DNA from: Bryoerythrophyllum caledonicum
Taxonomy: Eukaryota; Streptophyta; Bryopsida; Pottiales; Pottiaceae
Reading direction: 5' to 3'
Length of the DNA stretch: 64,000 nt
NCBI GenBank assembly: GCA_963971425.1
Contig: OZ020523.1
Coordinates: 12,272,867 to 12,336,866 of the forward strand
A program made the position numbers and the translations under genes. The notes beneath the pieces are model-generated. The model searched no databases. It had not been told where the DNA came from and was given only the letters and a program-made list of their open reading frames with translations. Shown here piece after piece: positions 11,901 through 23,835 of the stretch; positions within the stretch are counted from its first letter, which is position 1; each line of letters starts with the position of its first letter.

Positions 11901-12316
11901 ACACGTTGGTAGTTATGGAATAATTTGTTTTTTAAATACATCTTTCGGCTTTGAAATCTATCTCACATGTTACTAACATAAAGGTGATCTTGTGGCCAAA
12001 ATTTCATCATGTATCAACAAAAACTCAATCCTAGGAAGGGTGTTGAAGTTGGAAGTAGTGGTAAGCTTTCTCCTTTGTTTCTCACAACAACACATGTTGG
12101 TAGATTTGGGATGTGATATTTTTCGTGCATTTTTTGGACTTGAAATTTTTTGGACTTTAATCAATATAAAGGTGTTTTCACTCCAAAAATGCCATGGGCA
12201 AAAAAAATTTCCTCAATCCTTGTGAGGGTGTCAAAGTTGGCAGCTGTGAAACTTTTCTCACAACTACCCTATGGTGGTTAATCTTTAATATCTTTGGTTT
12301 TATAAGTCCCCTAGAC

Positions 12317-12861
12317 ACAATAGGACTTGCCCAAACCTTCAAGAGTCCCTTGGGGAGACTCTTGGTAGTTTAAAGGCTTATCTACCCCATTCAATCCCGC
12401 TTGGTCTGCCTCGTCTAACCTTTCCCCGCAACCCTCCCTTGCGTCCAACCCCATGTTTGATCTCCCTATCTATTCCATACAATCCCATGTCCACCTCAAC
12501 CAATCCCCTGTCTGTCACGTCCAACTTCCCCCCTTCCCGGTCGAACCCTCTCGTTTGTTCCAATCCCACCTATTGGGCCCATTAGACCCCATTTGACCCC
12601 GACATTTATGGTTAGTTGAAATGGGTCTTATTAACTTCAAGAAGATTACTCGCCTTACAAGTGAAAGTGATGGTATACACATTGGATATCATTGCCACAT
12701 GAGATAGCCCGATTGACAACGAGGTAACTACTTTTCTTAAGAATGAAGACCTATTTTGACCCTATGTGTTGTGACGAGAGGGTCAGCCACTACATGTCAC
12801 TCTCTCTGTGTTACAATAGACAATCATGACTATCTCCAATTTCCTTTCAAAATATAATTTC
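12317..12861. other. Pyrimidine-rich spacer, no gene seen
   Basis: It contains the right tip of a TTAA-family element (about 12,330-12,376) and then a C/T-rich stretch (12,380-12,600). The small minus-strand ORF at 12,378-12,569 reflects composition only. Confidence 0.4.
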
Positions 12862-12870
12862 AATGGTTGG

Positions 12871-12906
12871 GGACGAGGCTATCGTGTGAGCGGTGAGCAG
12901 TGAGCA
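12871..12906 (+). repeat. Left terminal inverted repeat of the MULE
   Basis: It contains TGTGAGCGGTGAGCAG and matches the right end at 23,784-23,835 in reverse complement and the second copy at 62,331-62,382. It is built of short GTGAGC(G/A)G units and is therefore a small tandem repeat itself. Weaker similarity extends inward (GGGACCT.TAACC near 13,003). Confidence 0.8.
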
Positions 12907-13338
12907 ATTAGATTTGGATATTTTTGATCAAAAATAGTTCAGCATAGATGAAATTTAGAAAATCAGAATTTCCAAAATATTTTACTTTCTATAGTACAAT
13001 TTGGGACCTATAACCGTGGAATATTACTCCATAGTAACTGCTGAAAACTTATTTTGAAGATGTGTTCCGTCATGGGGTAAGTTAGAAAAATGAGTAAAAC
13101 TGCAACTACTCTCGTAGATTTTGTGAAAGGGAATTTGTTGTCTTTTAGATTCTATTAGCACGATGCACTTATAGTGGAGTTTAGGAAAAGCTTGTTTATG
13201 AAGAGTATTTTGATTGATACTATGAAAACCAAAAGAAAGGTGATATTGCAAAAAACAAGTAGTCGCCCTTTTAGTCTCACTACTGAATAAATAAATCAAG
13301 TGCTGGTTAAAAGGATTAGTTTGTAGAAACTGAACTAT
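12907..13338. other. Left subterminal region of the MULE
   Basis: Non-coding, about 430 bp. Part is similar to the corresponding arm of copy 2 (62,380-62,540), including a TATA.CCGTGG block at 13,010. It presumably holds the 3' end of the transposase transcript. Confidence 0.5.
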
Positions 13339-16300
13339 CTACAAGTGTAGGTGGTTCAACAACCCACTCTCTAGGACTCGCTTCACTTCATCGAAGCTAA
13401 AACTAGCTGCGTGCATGAATGTATCGGACTCTGAATCCAAACCACAAATGATTGTAAATACATAATAGAGGTGCTTACAATTGGCCCACTGACCACGCTT
13501 ATCAATTGCTTTTGTCGCCATGTCCTTGAAATTCGGGCATGTGCATGAAGGTAGCTGCGATATTGTCAAGAAATATTGTTGCACCTTTGGAGGTGCGCCC
13601 GAATCCAATGAGACGATGCATCCAAGGGCAGGGGCAGGAAGCATGCATAACTTGCGCACACTTCCTTTCAATGATAAGGCCGATGCACAATTGTTCGCAT
13701 GCTTGGTGGACGGGGTCTTTTTGTTGCGCCGGATATTTTTCCCTGATCTGCGAGTGGGATAATCGTCTGGATATGTTGGAGTCGTGTAAGCTGATAAGTC
13801 CACAAATAGTGGTTGGTCGTGAAAGAGCCATGCTAACGAAATCTCCTTCCGCTAGGGTAGTCTAAAGCCTGCATTCTCCAAGGAGAGGATCTCTTTGCGA
13901 GATAAATTGGTCCCCAACTTAATCGGCCATACCTCTGGGACCTCTAGTCTTGACATCACCCACTTTCGACGAGTGGCCTTCACGCATCTTTCAATGTCGT
14001 CATTGCAGAAGAAGAATTGCATAGACTCCTTCCTATTCTTCTTGTAGTTGTCCATCATACCAGTGTAGGTTGGAGCAGCAGTGCTCTTCCCATCTTGCAC
14101 AATCTGAGCTACGCACTTCTTCTTGGTGATGGCTTGTTGAGCAAAACATGCCTTGGCGAATGTCTTCGGAAGGCGTGCGATGTGCCATTCGGAAGGGTCG
14201 CATGTAGTATCCTCCACAACAATGATGTGGTGGCAATCGATTTGATGAGTGGGTCGGTGTGGTTCAAGGAGCGGCTCCTCTCGATCGGAAGGTGTAGGAG
14301 AATCAAGGGATGGAAGGTTGTAGTCGTTGTCATTGAGCACTGATCTGGTTTGGATGCGCCGTCTTGACATGCTAATCTTGTTAGGCCTGTGAGACTCATA
14401 TTCAGAACCAAAAGTTGTATCTGGCTTGCGTTTAAGAGAAACAAATACCTCTTCTCCTTCAAGGTGAGACGTTCTGGTGCACAACAAGTTGGCGACAAAC
14501 ATCTTCAAGAATGCTTCGTGAAGTGGTTTGGAGTTTTCACTTCGAGCCGATAACCTCTGAGCAGTTCTAAGCTTGAGATCTTCCTTTGATAGACAAGTAC
14601 CACGGCGCTCTCCTTTGAGGAACTGGTAATATGCTATGCACTGCATGAAGTCTCAAACAAAGTTGTCCACGGTTGCCACACAGAGGTCGCTCCCACGATC
14701 GTCGGATTGTTGTTTCCACTTCTTATGGATTGATTCTGCAAGATTACATGATGGCATTTCTGCAAGTTCGTCTTCAGTGAGATCCTACAGTTGTAAAATG
14801 GTGTCAAATTAGTCTTAGCATAGGATTTCATTAATGGGTGGAGGCAAAGTAGATTATTAAAAAAGATAAAGGAAGGTAGAGGAATTACTAGCTGCATGAA
14901 GCCACCCCACTGCCGGTAACGAAAGTACCAGAAGGCGAGCCAAAGCTCAAGTCGAGGAAGGCCTTGTTTAGATGTAGCTCCGGACGACATCCACCATGCT
15001 TGGATTGCAAGATATTTAGTATCAACCTCTCCCATGGACTTGGCATTCTGGTATTGCTGGCACAGTTTTCGGTGTTGAGCTTGGAGGTCCTAACGGATGT
15101 CAGCCTTGGTGTGCTTTTTCAGAGACTGTGTCTAATGAAAAAGGCAAGTCCTTTCCCTATCCACCATTTTCTCACTTGCTTCTCCACTTCCGTAGATGAT
15201 GCGAACAACGTTCCAATTAGCTCGGGCGCTATCGGCCACGAATCCCTTGAAATTGACTTCATTCACACCATGGCGCGCCATGACAGCATTCAGATTCTTC
15301 CATACAATCGACTGGGCTACAACGTCCTCCGATTGCATGTCACATATTACGATTGTCATGACCCAACAATAAGTGGAGTCGTACACGTGGCAGGCCATGG
15401 TAGTCCACGATCTGACACGTTTGACATGGTCAAACATTATCCAGGGGTTCTCAAGGTCACCCCCGGACTGCATTTGCTTCACCAAGTCAACTCTGCTGCG
15501 AGACCAAACCTTGGACATCTTGAAGACAAAGACCTTGTCCATGTCTGATCCTCGACCCGGAAACATATTATCTCGAACATAGTTCCAGGTGCTCGAGCCT
15601 CGAAGCTTGGTAATGTTGTCCATGATTCCATACCATCGCAGATGCCTAAAAGTGGAGACAATATTACAAATACTTCAATGGAGAGGTTAGATGCTTGCAC
15701 CGATCAAAGATTGGCAGCAACTCCGGGAGCTCCAAGGTCTTATATTCCTCACCTACCCTAGCCAAAAGGAGTGGCCCAAGTACTTCCTTCGCCGTTTCAA
15801 GCACAATGGAGGAACGAGTTGTTGATGGAGTTCGTTCCACGTGCTGACTAATCAAGCTCTCTCTCTGCTCAATGAAGTCACGGTAATCACCAGTCTTGAC
15901 TAGATGGTCGTGAGATCCTAAATGAACACATGCTCTCGTCATCTGTGGTGTTGAGGACACATAATATATCTTTGCTGGGCAAATTGCAATACATGTAGGT
16001 GGGACATTACATGTTTTGCAAACTAGTGTAGAACCGGTAGGAGGGCCGGATCCAACTTCAAACACTTTGTCAGATATTCCATCCCACTCAGTCTCATTCA
16101 CACCGGCAGTTCTATGGTCTTGAGATAGATACTCACAGTCGACATTGTCACAACGGAGGTGGCTTAGACATGAAGAGGTACGGAATGTAAGTTTCATATC
16201 GTTCTGAATATTAGACGTGATAGTGCAAGACCAAGCATGGCTATCATAACGTTTGTCCATGCCACGAAGCTGCTTGGCTGGGGTTTGCTGGCCATCGACT

Positions 16301-16992
16301 CCTATCGGAGGAAATTCAAATACAATGTCTCCATTGTATTGAGGCGGCAAAAATTCATCCAGTTGTAGTTTAATAGCATTGAAATCTATTCAGGGCAAGA
16401 CGTTTTTTGACCTCTTATGTACACTAAGTTTCAGTAGGGACTGAACTACGCTGATTGGTGAACTTGGTGAAGACATTGACGGCTCGCTGGAGCCTGACGG
16501 ACTGATAGGATGAGTCGACTCTTGGCGTATGGTTTACGGAAATAGCACCCTATGTTCTCTGTACTTTGGATCTAACCTTGAAAATTGGACGTCTTCATTG
16601 TTCAAGTCATCACTCAGCTCATAGATGGTCTCAAGACGTAGCTCTACTTTGACTTTGAAAAGCAATGGAGTGGTAATGCTAATAGTGAAAGACTCCCATC
16701 GAGTAAGGAGTTCAACGGAAGGTGCTGAAATTGACTCAGAGACTCCGTATCCTCGATACTTTCCGGGTTTAAGCAACCAGAATGTCTCCACATCGTTCCT
16801 ACTCAAAAACTGACCGATAGCAAGCGAGACTAGTCCCGTTGCAATGTCAAAAACCTCTTCCTCGATAAAGACAGATTCTTCACGAAATTGAAACCTCAGA
16901 CCTGAAGTTGTAGAAGTGACCATGGCATGACCATCCTCACCCAGTGGAAATGTAACTCGCATAGAATGCAAATCAACACGAATAAAGGCCAT
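13339..16992 (-). pseudogene. MULE-type transposase with SWIM finger, decayed
   Basis: Read leftward from the ATG at 16,992. An acidic N-terminal region of no known family is followed by a Cys/His-rich segment (about 16,190-15,880; C-x4-C pairs, then ACVHLGSHDH), which resembles WRKY/GCM1 DNA-binding fingers of MULE transposases. A DDE core follows: VYDSTY, then FVADSARANW, then ERTCLFH, matching the MULE order D, D, C-x2-H. The last exon (about 14,646-13,339) ends in a SWIM finger, CTCPNF...GQWANCKH. In-frame stops lie at 16,534-16,536, 16,390-16,392, 15,132-15,134, 15,090-15,092 and 13,852-13,854, and the frame breaks near 15,660. Between these the frame stays open for long stretches. A homologous C-terminus at 63,155-64,000 lacks the last stop, which shows that 13,852 is a mutation and not the natural end. 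Confidence 0.8.
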
Positions 16993-17964
16993 TGTACTCT
17001 AAGTAAATTGCAACCTCACAAAGACAGAATGAAATCGAAACCAAAGAGGGAGTTTAGAAGAGGCACAGAAGATTAAGTACATGCACACTCAAAAACTTCT
17101 TACAGGGACGAATGTAAACAATTAATCAGAAGTAAATATTGGGAGTAATCCAAGAATAAAATTACTTTAACTGAACAACCGTGAATGAGTTAGAAAACGT
17201 TACAAATTCTGTATATTTGCAAGTCCTATTCTTAAAAGTGAAAGACGGCGGATGGATGCAATTAGAGAAACTTTTAACAAATAGACGACGACACAGCTGA
17301 CGGTGTATAATTGCACTTTGACTGCACTGTATGATTGGAAAAAGATTGAAAGGTTGACAATCCATCATGTTGATGAATTAGAGTGACTGGATATTATGAG
17401 GGTTTTGAATTACGGCAATGAACAAAAATACACAGTTTTTGTATTATAAACCTGAAGGTTTGGCTTTTATCCTAAACCTTGTAACTTGACCGGGAAAGCG
17501 CGCAGACTTTTCTTGGGGGGTGACGGTGGGGACGGTTGATTGGCACGGGATCATTATTAGGGCGCCACGTGGTAGGACATGAGTCCTTGGATGAGTGTGT
17601 GTTGTTTGGGTTGGCCTGAGTTTTGAGCACAATGGATGGTGGGGTAAAATATGACAGAGGTCAGCACCCTATGCAACGATTCTTGTATTGGGGCTTCATG
17701 TTATTACTGAAGGCATGTAAGGAGTGAGGGAATAATGGGGGGCCATCCTTTGGAAAGGAATGGCTACTTGGTTGGCTTAGTAGTTCTTCAAGGCATTCCA
17801 GTCGGGCCCGAAGCATGTTGCTGGCACTTCCAATTTGATGAACATAGATATTTAATATTCACAATTAGTATTTGTCGTATGTGGTCATGCCATCATTGCA
17901 TTCTATTTTGCTTTGCTACTATCTAGACTAATAGATGAGTCTCTTGTCCAGCTTCCTGTAAACA
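16993..17964. promoter_or_regulatory. Divergent intergenic region of the MULE
   Basis: About 970 bp separate the starts of the leftward transposase and the rightward methyltransferase-like gene. They probably hold both promoters. A CCACGTGG G-box-like palindrome lies at about 17,571. No gene is supported; short ORFs here lack protein-like features. Confidence 0.45.
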
Positions 17965-20900
17965 TGGACATTAACGCTGGGGAATCTTCTCTAGCAAATC
18001 AACCGACGTTTGGTGGTGGAGGGAATTTTGAAGCTGGAGGGAATGTTGAACACATTGATGACCTATCAGAGAAGAAGACGAACCCTAGAGTCATGATGAC
18101 CTTTCTGGAGTGGACGAGGATGAGATGCGTAAGCATCAGAAGTTGAACTCAGATGCAACTATAGCAAGCTTGAGAGTGCAATGCACTAGTTCGTCACGTA
18201 TCTTTATTCCTCTTTGTAGAATGGTAGCTATGCCTATGGTGAGACCTACATTGTAGAGTGACCTTGACAAGCTTGAGCAAGAGTTTGTACATGGATATTT
18301 TGAAGGGGCTTTTGTCTTCTATGTGACAGTGACTAACGAGGATGGCAAAACCCAAGAGGTGACCGAAGCTCATAAGGAGAAATGGGGATCCATATGGAGA
18401 GCAAAGAACAGCGCGTTCAACACCTTCCTTCTCGCGAACCCTGAATTCGCACATGTGACCAGCCTCATGTTTTTTGTTTGTGATGGCAATCACAGGCGTC
18501 AAGCATGGTTAAATCACATTGAGCGTCTCCATAGGGCTGAGGCGTCGTGGTATTGTTTGGTGGACTCAATTCTTCCTGACACCAAAGACAAGATTGGAGT
18601 AGTAATGCAAGTCATGCATGACATCAACAAGTACGTAAATTTTCCACAAGAAATTCTTGAAGATCACTTACTTTTTATGCAATGATTGCTAATGACTTCA
18701 TTACTTTGTTTGCACACAGGCATACAAAGGATTCTCATGTAAAAATCAATATCGAGCACACCCTCTTTATGGTTCGTAAGTATGGTCTAATGTCTGTGGA
18801 TAACATTAAGGATGTCTTGTCTCCTTCTGATCTAAGGACATGCAAACGTACACAGAAAAAGACTTGGTACACTTTGCCTTTAAACGTGTTTACATCTTTC
18901 ATATTTCAGGTGCACATTTTCCTCCTAATTCATAAATCATAAATATTATTTATCATTTTGTCGTTTGGTATTAGTCCCGGTCTCTATTAATAGAAATGAT
19001 TACTATGCTATTTTTGAATGCCTATGTTGCCCATTCCTGGATGGCATTTTTGCATTAATGATTTTGAATTCCAAGAGTAAGCTGCTAGGATTGGACAACT
19101 AAGTCATTGCACTGTCTATGTTCATGATGCATTAGTGATGTTTGCATTTTCAGATATGTTACTTCACCCACTGTAATCATTGAATTTAGTATTTTTATAC
19201 TAGTTAACATATGGCTAGTAAACAAAGCTAACCTATGCCATATCACTTATTCTGTAGCAGCACGAACTCAGTCTCACAACCAACAAAGGTGTACGCCAAC
19301 TTGTTGAAGAAAATGATGGAGACGTTACTGCCTCAAAGAAGACCGCTGCAATGAAGTCTGCCTTGGCAAAGAAAAGCGTGGCACTGCGCGTGAAGATGGG
19401 AAAGCTTGTTGCAGTCGCGAACCCGGAGCTTACGGACGGTTGGCTGCAAGAGATAAGGACATAAATTCTAATAGTGAAGATTTATTTCTATCGGTTCAAC
19501 ATTTGGTTAGTATAAACTTAATTTGACTGTATTCTTTTTTAATTATCAAGTGTGGCACATGTAGATTGAGCGACACTACACGTTGAATTCTATTTCCTCG
19601 GAGCTAAATCTGGAGAAGCTGCAGCTTATTGCAACTTCAAGGGCATCGCCTAGCTTCAAAATCAAGTGGCTCGAATATTTTAATTCCTCTACCGCTACTC
19701 GAGAGGCTCGAAGGTTGCCACCAAAGCCTATTAACAAAGAGAGACTTGCCAACTTCCTGGTGAAGGCATGCTGGTGGGCAGGGGTAAGTTTATCATTCTG
19801 ATTTGCAGCTTATTCTATTTTATGTTTCATGATTTACTTTTGTATCAAATCAATGTTATCAACCATTTTAAATTTAATTAGTCTTGGTTGTTGAGACATT
19901 AAGTAGAAGCTTATTCTTTAATTAATTTTGCCTTATCAAGTATTTTACACGTATGAGTTCAGGTATTAGAGCAAGCGATGGTTTCATTTGACAAATTCAT
20001 GCGCGAGGATCAAATTTCATTTAATATGAATGTTGCTAGTGAGCATTTGTCCCTGATGGCTTACATTGAAGATTGTCAAATGAAGCTTTGGGCCCAGGCA
20101 TTCAACACCTACTTCAGAGGTCATGATTACTTCAAGAAGATTGACGACTTCGTGGGATTCAAGGGAACTGACTTAGTTGTCAAACGAGTTCTTTTTGGGT
20201 TTATATCACTTTATTAAGTTTATGTAAATTAGATGCTATCGTTGCATCAATTGTTTGAAATGCAATTTAATGCATGTGATTTTAAGTCCTTCTAAGAGTA
20301 GCCTTCTTTTGAAAATGAACTTCAAGTATGAGCTCTTACCGAAGAAGGCCATTTTAAAGGAAGACCTCCTGATTTTTCTTGAGTTCCTGGCTTGATCGGT
20401 CCAATGTTGCGTGCATGTTCTCTGCTGCTCAGCAACGCATCTGGGCAACTTCTCATCTTACTTTGGGATCCTGGTATCTCAATTGTGGGACAAACTTCAC
20501 TCCATCTTTTGAGATTGATCTGAAGAAGTCATAAGAGGCTATTGCTGAGTCTGGAGAAGAAATGAAAGATTTGAAGGATATAGAGGATGAGCATGAGAGG
20601 GCAAAGGCTCTCAAAAGGCGGCTTGAGGAGGACCGGAGGAAGGCGCAGAAAGTGAAAGAGGCCGAAGAGAAGGCAGAAGAGAAGGCCAAACTAAAGGCAG
20701 ATCAGAAGAATTCGAAGAAGGGCAAGAAAAAGGTGAATACAACGGGGGAGCAGGAAGGTAAGAGTCCCATGGCTCAAAGCCCCACTGTAAATTCTAGTTC
20801 ACAAGTTTGCACTATCTCTACTAGGGGCACTAAAAGAGACTCATCCTACGAGCAGCTCACTCAAGTCCCAATTCTAGTTTCTACTTTGGAGAATGAGAGC

Positions 20901-22854
20901 AAGGTAGATGAGTTCATATTGAACTCATCTTTGGACGAGGTCCTTGGAGGTGAATCAGGGACCTTAACTCCAGCCTACAACAAGCTGAAAACATTTATAT
21001 ACAAGGTAAAGTCCATGTAATCATACTTTTGTCAACCATTAATAATCTGAGTTCTTTGCACATTCCTTTCTATGCTTGTTCACGGTGGTCAACATGGCCT
21101 ACTTTACTGATAATTATGTTTGCATATACAGCACTCCAATGACAAAATCCGTCATTACAAAGGATCTGCAACGAACCACCCTTGTGTGGATATGATTCTT
21201 ATGGATATACCGGAAGGTCTTCCCGTTCGTGGGATATCCAAGCCAGCCACGATTGTTCTTGTATGGAATCAGGATGCCAAAGAATGGTTGAAGCCTATAT
21301 TCGACTTTGCCAATCAGCATCTTCAGGACAATGGTGCTATTAGAATTATTCACCCTTTTTGCTTGACCACAAAATCAAACATTCTTGGCTATTGCAAATC
21401 GTATGGCTTTGAAATTCGGAAGGAGTGGTGGGGGATGAATTGGCTCCACCTTACATCTCCTATGAATCCATCTATAACTGTAAGTCCCTATACCTTCATG
21501 ACTCAATTTGTTTTTCCGTTTCTTTCTTCAGAGTTTTACATTTGCAATTGGTAGGTAGTATAATGTCAACTTAGGCTCTGGGTGTATTTATAAAGTGGTT
21601 CATCAATGAGCAGCTGCAATTGATCCAAGGTATCCTTCAACTTCAAATTCTTGCTTCTAGCCCACGTGTAGCAATCAATTCCTTGGATTACAACTAGTGA
21701 ACCCGGATTAAACCAACTTAGGTTTTTTTCTTTGGGCCATCTTTTGATTTACATAACATAGCTTAAGCAACACTTTCGAGCCCCTAACCAACCTTCTGAG
21801 TTTCATCAAAAGTTGTATGCTTCCTAAACCACTCAAGGAATTAACTGACGAGTAGTTCCTTGTTCCAGACCATGCACTTTGGGATATGCTTGGCAGTGAG
21901 GTGCGAGCCTGGGGTGCCGAAATTGGACTTCTCTTTCCGGCCAATTCCGGCTCTTGATCGCCATGGGGTGGATGTAGCCCGTGACGATATTCTCCAAAAT
22001 TACGTTTCACGAGAGGAGCAGTTGATGAACAACACAATGCCATGGCGTGGACCACGAGAAAAATCAGTTCTTTTAATTCAAATGCTTATCGAAGCATCAA
22101 GTTTGCTTGGAGATGTTATTCTTGACTGCGCGGCAGCTACATGTTAGTGCTACTATTTCTCAAAGTTAGTTGAGTTCAAATTCCTTATATGATCAATTTT
22201 TGAAACGTACCTTTGTTCTTGGATTAATCCTCTAATTGTTTGTTTGCCAAGATCTTCCATTTGTGCCTGCCACAAAGTGAACGGCCACATTACGGCAGTG
22301 GAGGCAGATTCCAAAATCTTTGAGGTGCTACTCCCACCTCTGACTCGCAACACTGTAGTCCTTCTGGCGGAGCCCGAAGAACTTGTCACGAATTTAGATG
22401 ATATTGACGGGAAACCAATCGCCATCGAGAGGATTGTGAAGAAATCTTGTTTTAGTAAGTGAGTCTGCTCATAGGATTTCTTTTCAAATGGAATTTCTTC
22501 ACAATCGTACCTTACCAGTTTTCTTGTTTTGACATGATACATTTTGGAACTTCCAGATGCGGCACATAGACCTACCAAGTTCATCGCCCATTCTTCCATG
22601 AGCCGGAGTTCTATCCGAGCCCACCGAAGTCTTATGAACTTCCATCCTACGCGGAAGGAATTGCTAACCAACTAGCACCAAACTCAGTGGAAAATCATAC
22701 AAGTCGTCTACCTTCTGCGTGCCGTCGGGGCTTACAGTTCATCGACATTGAAGCCATTGAGTCCAGTGGAGAAGATTCGTCGGAGCCCGAGAGAGCCGAT
22801 ATGGATGCTTCTACCGCATCATCAGCTCGGAGCTTATCGAGTTACAGCATATAG
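17965..22854 (+). pseudogene. ParB-like domain + DNA amino-methyltransferase gene in MULE
   Basis: This is an intron-rich gene read from the ATG at 17,965 to the stop at 22,852. N-terminal part (18,120-18,909): CRMVAMPMVRPTL, then FVCDGNHRRQAW, then MHDINK; this is the layout of ParB/sulfiredoxin-type domains. Middle: exon 19,565-19,783 (clean AG/GT borders), exon from 19,963, then a Lys/Glu-rich coiled coil (20,562-20,740). C-terminal part: exon 21,132-21,479 with MDIPEG (motif IV position) and LQDNGAIRII; exon 21,575-21,629; then about 21,869-22,144 with MPWRGPREKS (motif X) and GDVILDCAAAT (motif I); then HITAVEAD (motif II). This IV-X-I order is that of beta-class N4/N6 DNA methylases. 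The tail FFHEPEFYPSPPKSYE ends at 22,854. Damage: stop at 18,254, stop near 20,531, frame breaks near 18,090 and 21,940, and a damaged splice acceptor near 22,250. Confidence 0.65.
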
Positions 22855-23783
22855 TGTTTTTTTTACGTATCTGTTCTGTTTCATCTAATGATATTATGAC
22901 TACTATCCCTTGCGTTACACTTACCGCTCATATTTTGGATCCCTTTATTATTTTCAACCTTGCTCTGCTTGGACGTTGGCTTTTCTGTCGTGATACATTA
23001 TGTACATTACAATCAGCTTCAGTTGGTGGCCTCCGAATTTACTTCCACATCTAGAGTTGTCTACTTCTTGACGTCTTTTACTTTTTTTATAAAAACCAAG
23101 TCTAGTCCATAGCTCTTTAAGTCCTTATGAAGCTCCTCCTCATTTTAATCACACAATGGGCACTGCGTCATAATTTTCACCTCCCTACTTCTAATTTCAG
23201 AGGTCGTGCAGTCTCTATTTACTAGTGCTTAAATTTTATTCTACACAACCTTGACCCCAAATTAGCCAAGGGGGACCCATTTAACTATGTCGCAGATCTA
23301 ACTAACCACATATTGAAGGACCATGGGAACAAGTTGTAGAATTTATTGAATAATTTAATATGGTGGAGAACAAATGCATAAAATAAAGTTAGTCATTTTT
23401 CCATTTACCTTCAGCAAGGTACTGTAGTTGTAGAGCTGATAGGGTCATCCAAAGAGGTTGAATAAGCCATATGTATAGATTATGTCCAAAGAGGTTCTAG
23501 GTCACATTCTGGAACGCAACAGTTTGATGTTAGAGTATCATATTATACCATGTGGGGTACATTAAAGTCGATAAGTTAAGGTCCCAAGTTACAAATTATA
23601 CTGTACATCGCACATGCTATACAACATTACATGTACTCTGAAAATTGAAGCTTATGCCTTTAACCCGCGGATATAGGAGCCATTACAACAATTGAATTGA
23701 TAAATATCTAAACTTCACCCGAACCATGCGGTTATAGATAATGAGTCATTTGAAAATAACTATAAAAAAACTTAGAAAAATTA
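22855..23783. other. Right subterminal region of the MULE
   Basis: Non-coding, about 930 bp downstream of the methyltransferase-like gene, probably its 3' UTR plus transposon arm. A TTGGGACCTTAACTT block (reverse complement, about 23,575) resembles the left arm near 13,000. Confidence 0.45.
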
Positions 23784-23835
23784 CTGCTCACCGCTCACTG
23801 CTCACTGCTCACCGCTCACACGACAACATTTTCCC
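23784..23835 (-). repeat. Right terminal inverted repeat of the MULE
   Basis: TGCTCACCGCTCACTGCTCACTGCTCACCGCTCACA-type sequence (split here into short units of GCTCACCG/GCTCACTG) is the reverse complement of the left end. It is followed by CGACAACATTTTCCC and then the target duplication AGTGGTTGG. Confidence 0.8.

Larger units (their letters stand above)
10408..12316 (+). mobile_element. Degenerate Tc1-type transposon with long inverted arms
   Basis: A Tc1-like transposase relic (10,908-11,900) lies between inverted arms. The left arm 10,548-10,692 pairs with 12,167-12,316 in reverse complement with few mismatches. Shared blocks are AGTTGTGAGAAAAGTTTCAC, GCTGCCAACTTTGACACCCTC and TTTTTTTTGCCCATGG. 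Each arm is built from roughly 185-bp units starting CCAACTTTGACACCCTCC. The same arm is present at 60,955-61,515 next to a second transposase start. The right outer arm is cut at about 12,316 by a fragment of the TTAA family (AGAGTCCCTTGGGGAGACTCT, 12,341). Confidence 0.7.
12871..23835. mobile_element. Large two-gene Mutator-like (MULE) transposon, copy 1
   Basis: Both ends carry the inverted repeat TGTGAGCGGTGAGCAGTGAGC (12,885 on the left, reverse complement ending at 23,820 on the right), preceded by a less conserved GG...G.T.TCG tip. The flanks are AATGGTTGG (12,862-12,870) and AGTGGTTGG (23,836-23,844), an 8-of-9 match, as expected for a 9-bp MULE target duplication. Inside are two divergent genes: a transposase on the minus strand and a ParB-like/DNA-methyltransferase gene on the plus strand. 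Both carry in-frame stops, so this copy is probably dead. The same terminus and the transposase C-terminus recur at 62,331-64,000. Confidence 0.8.
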
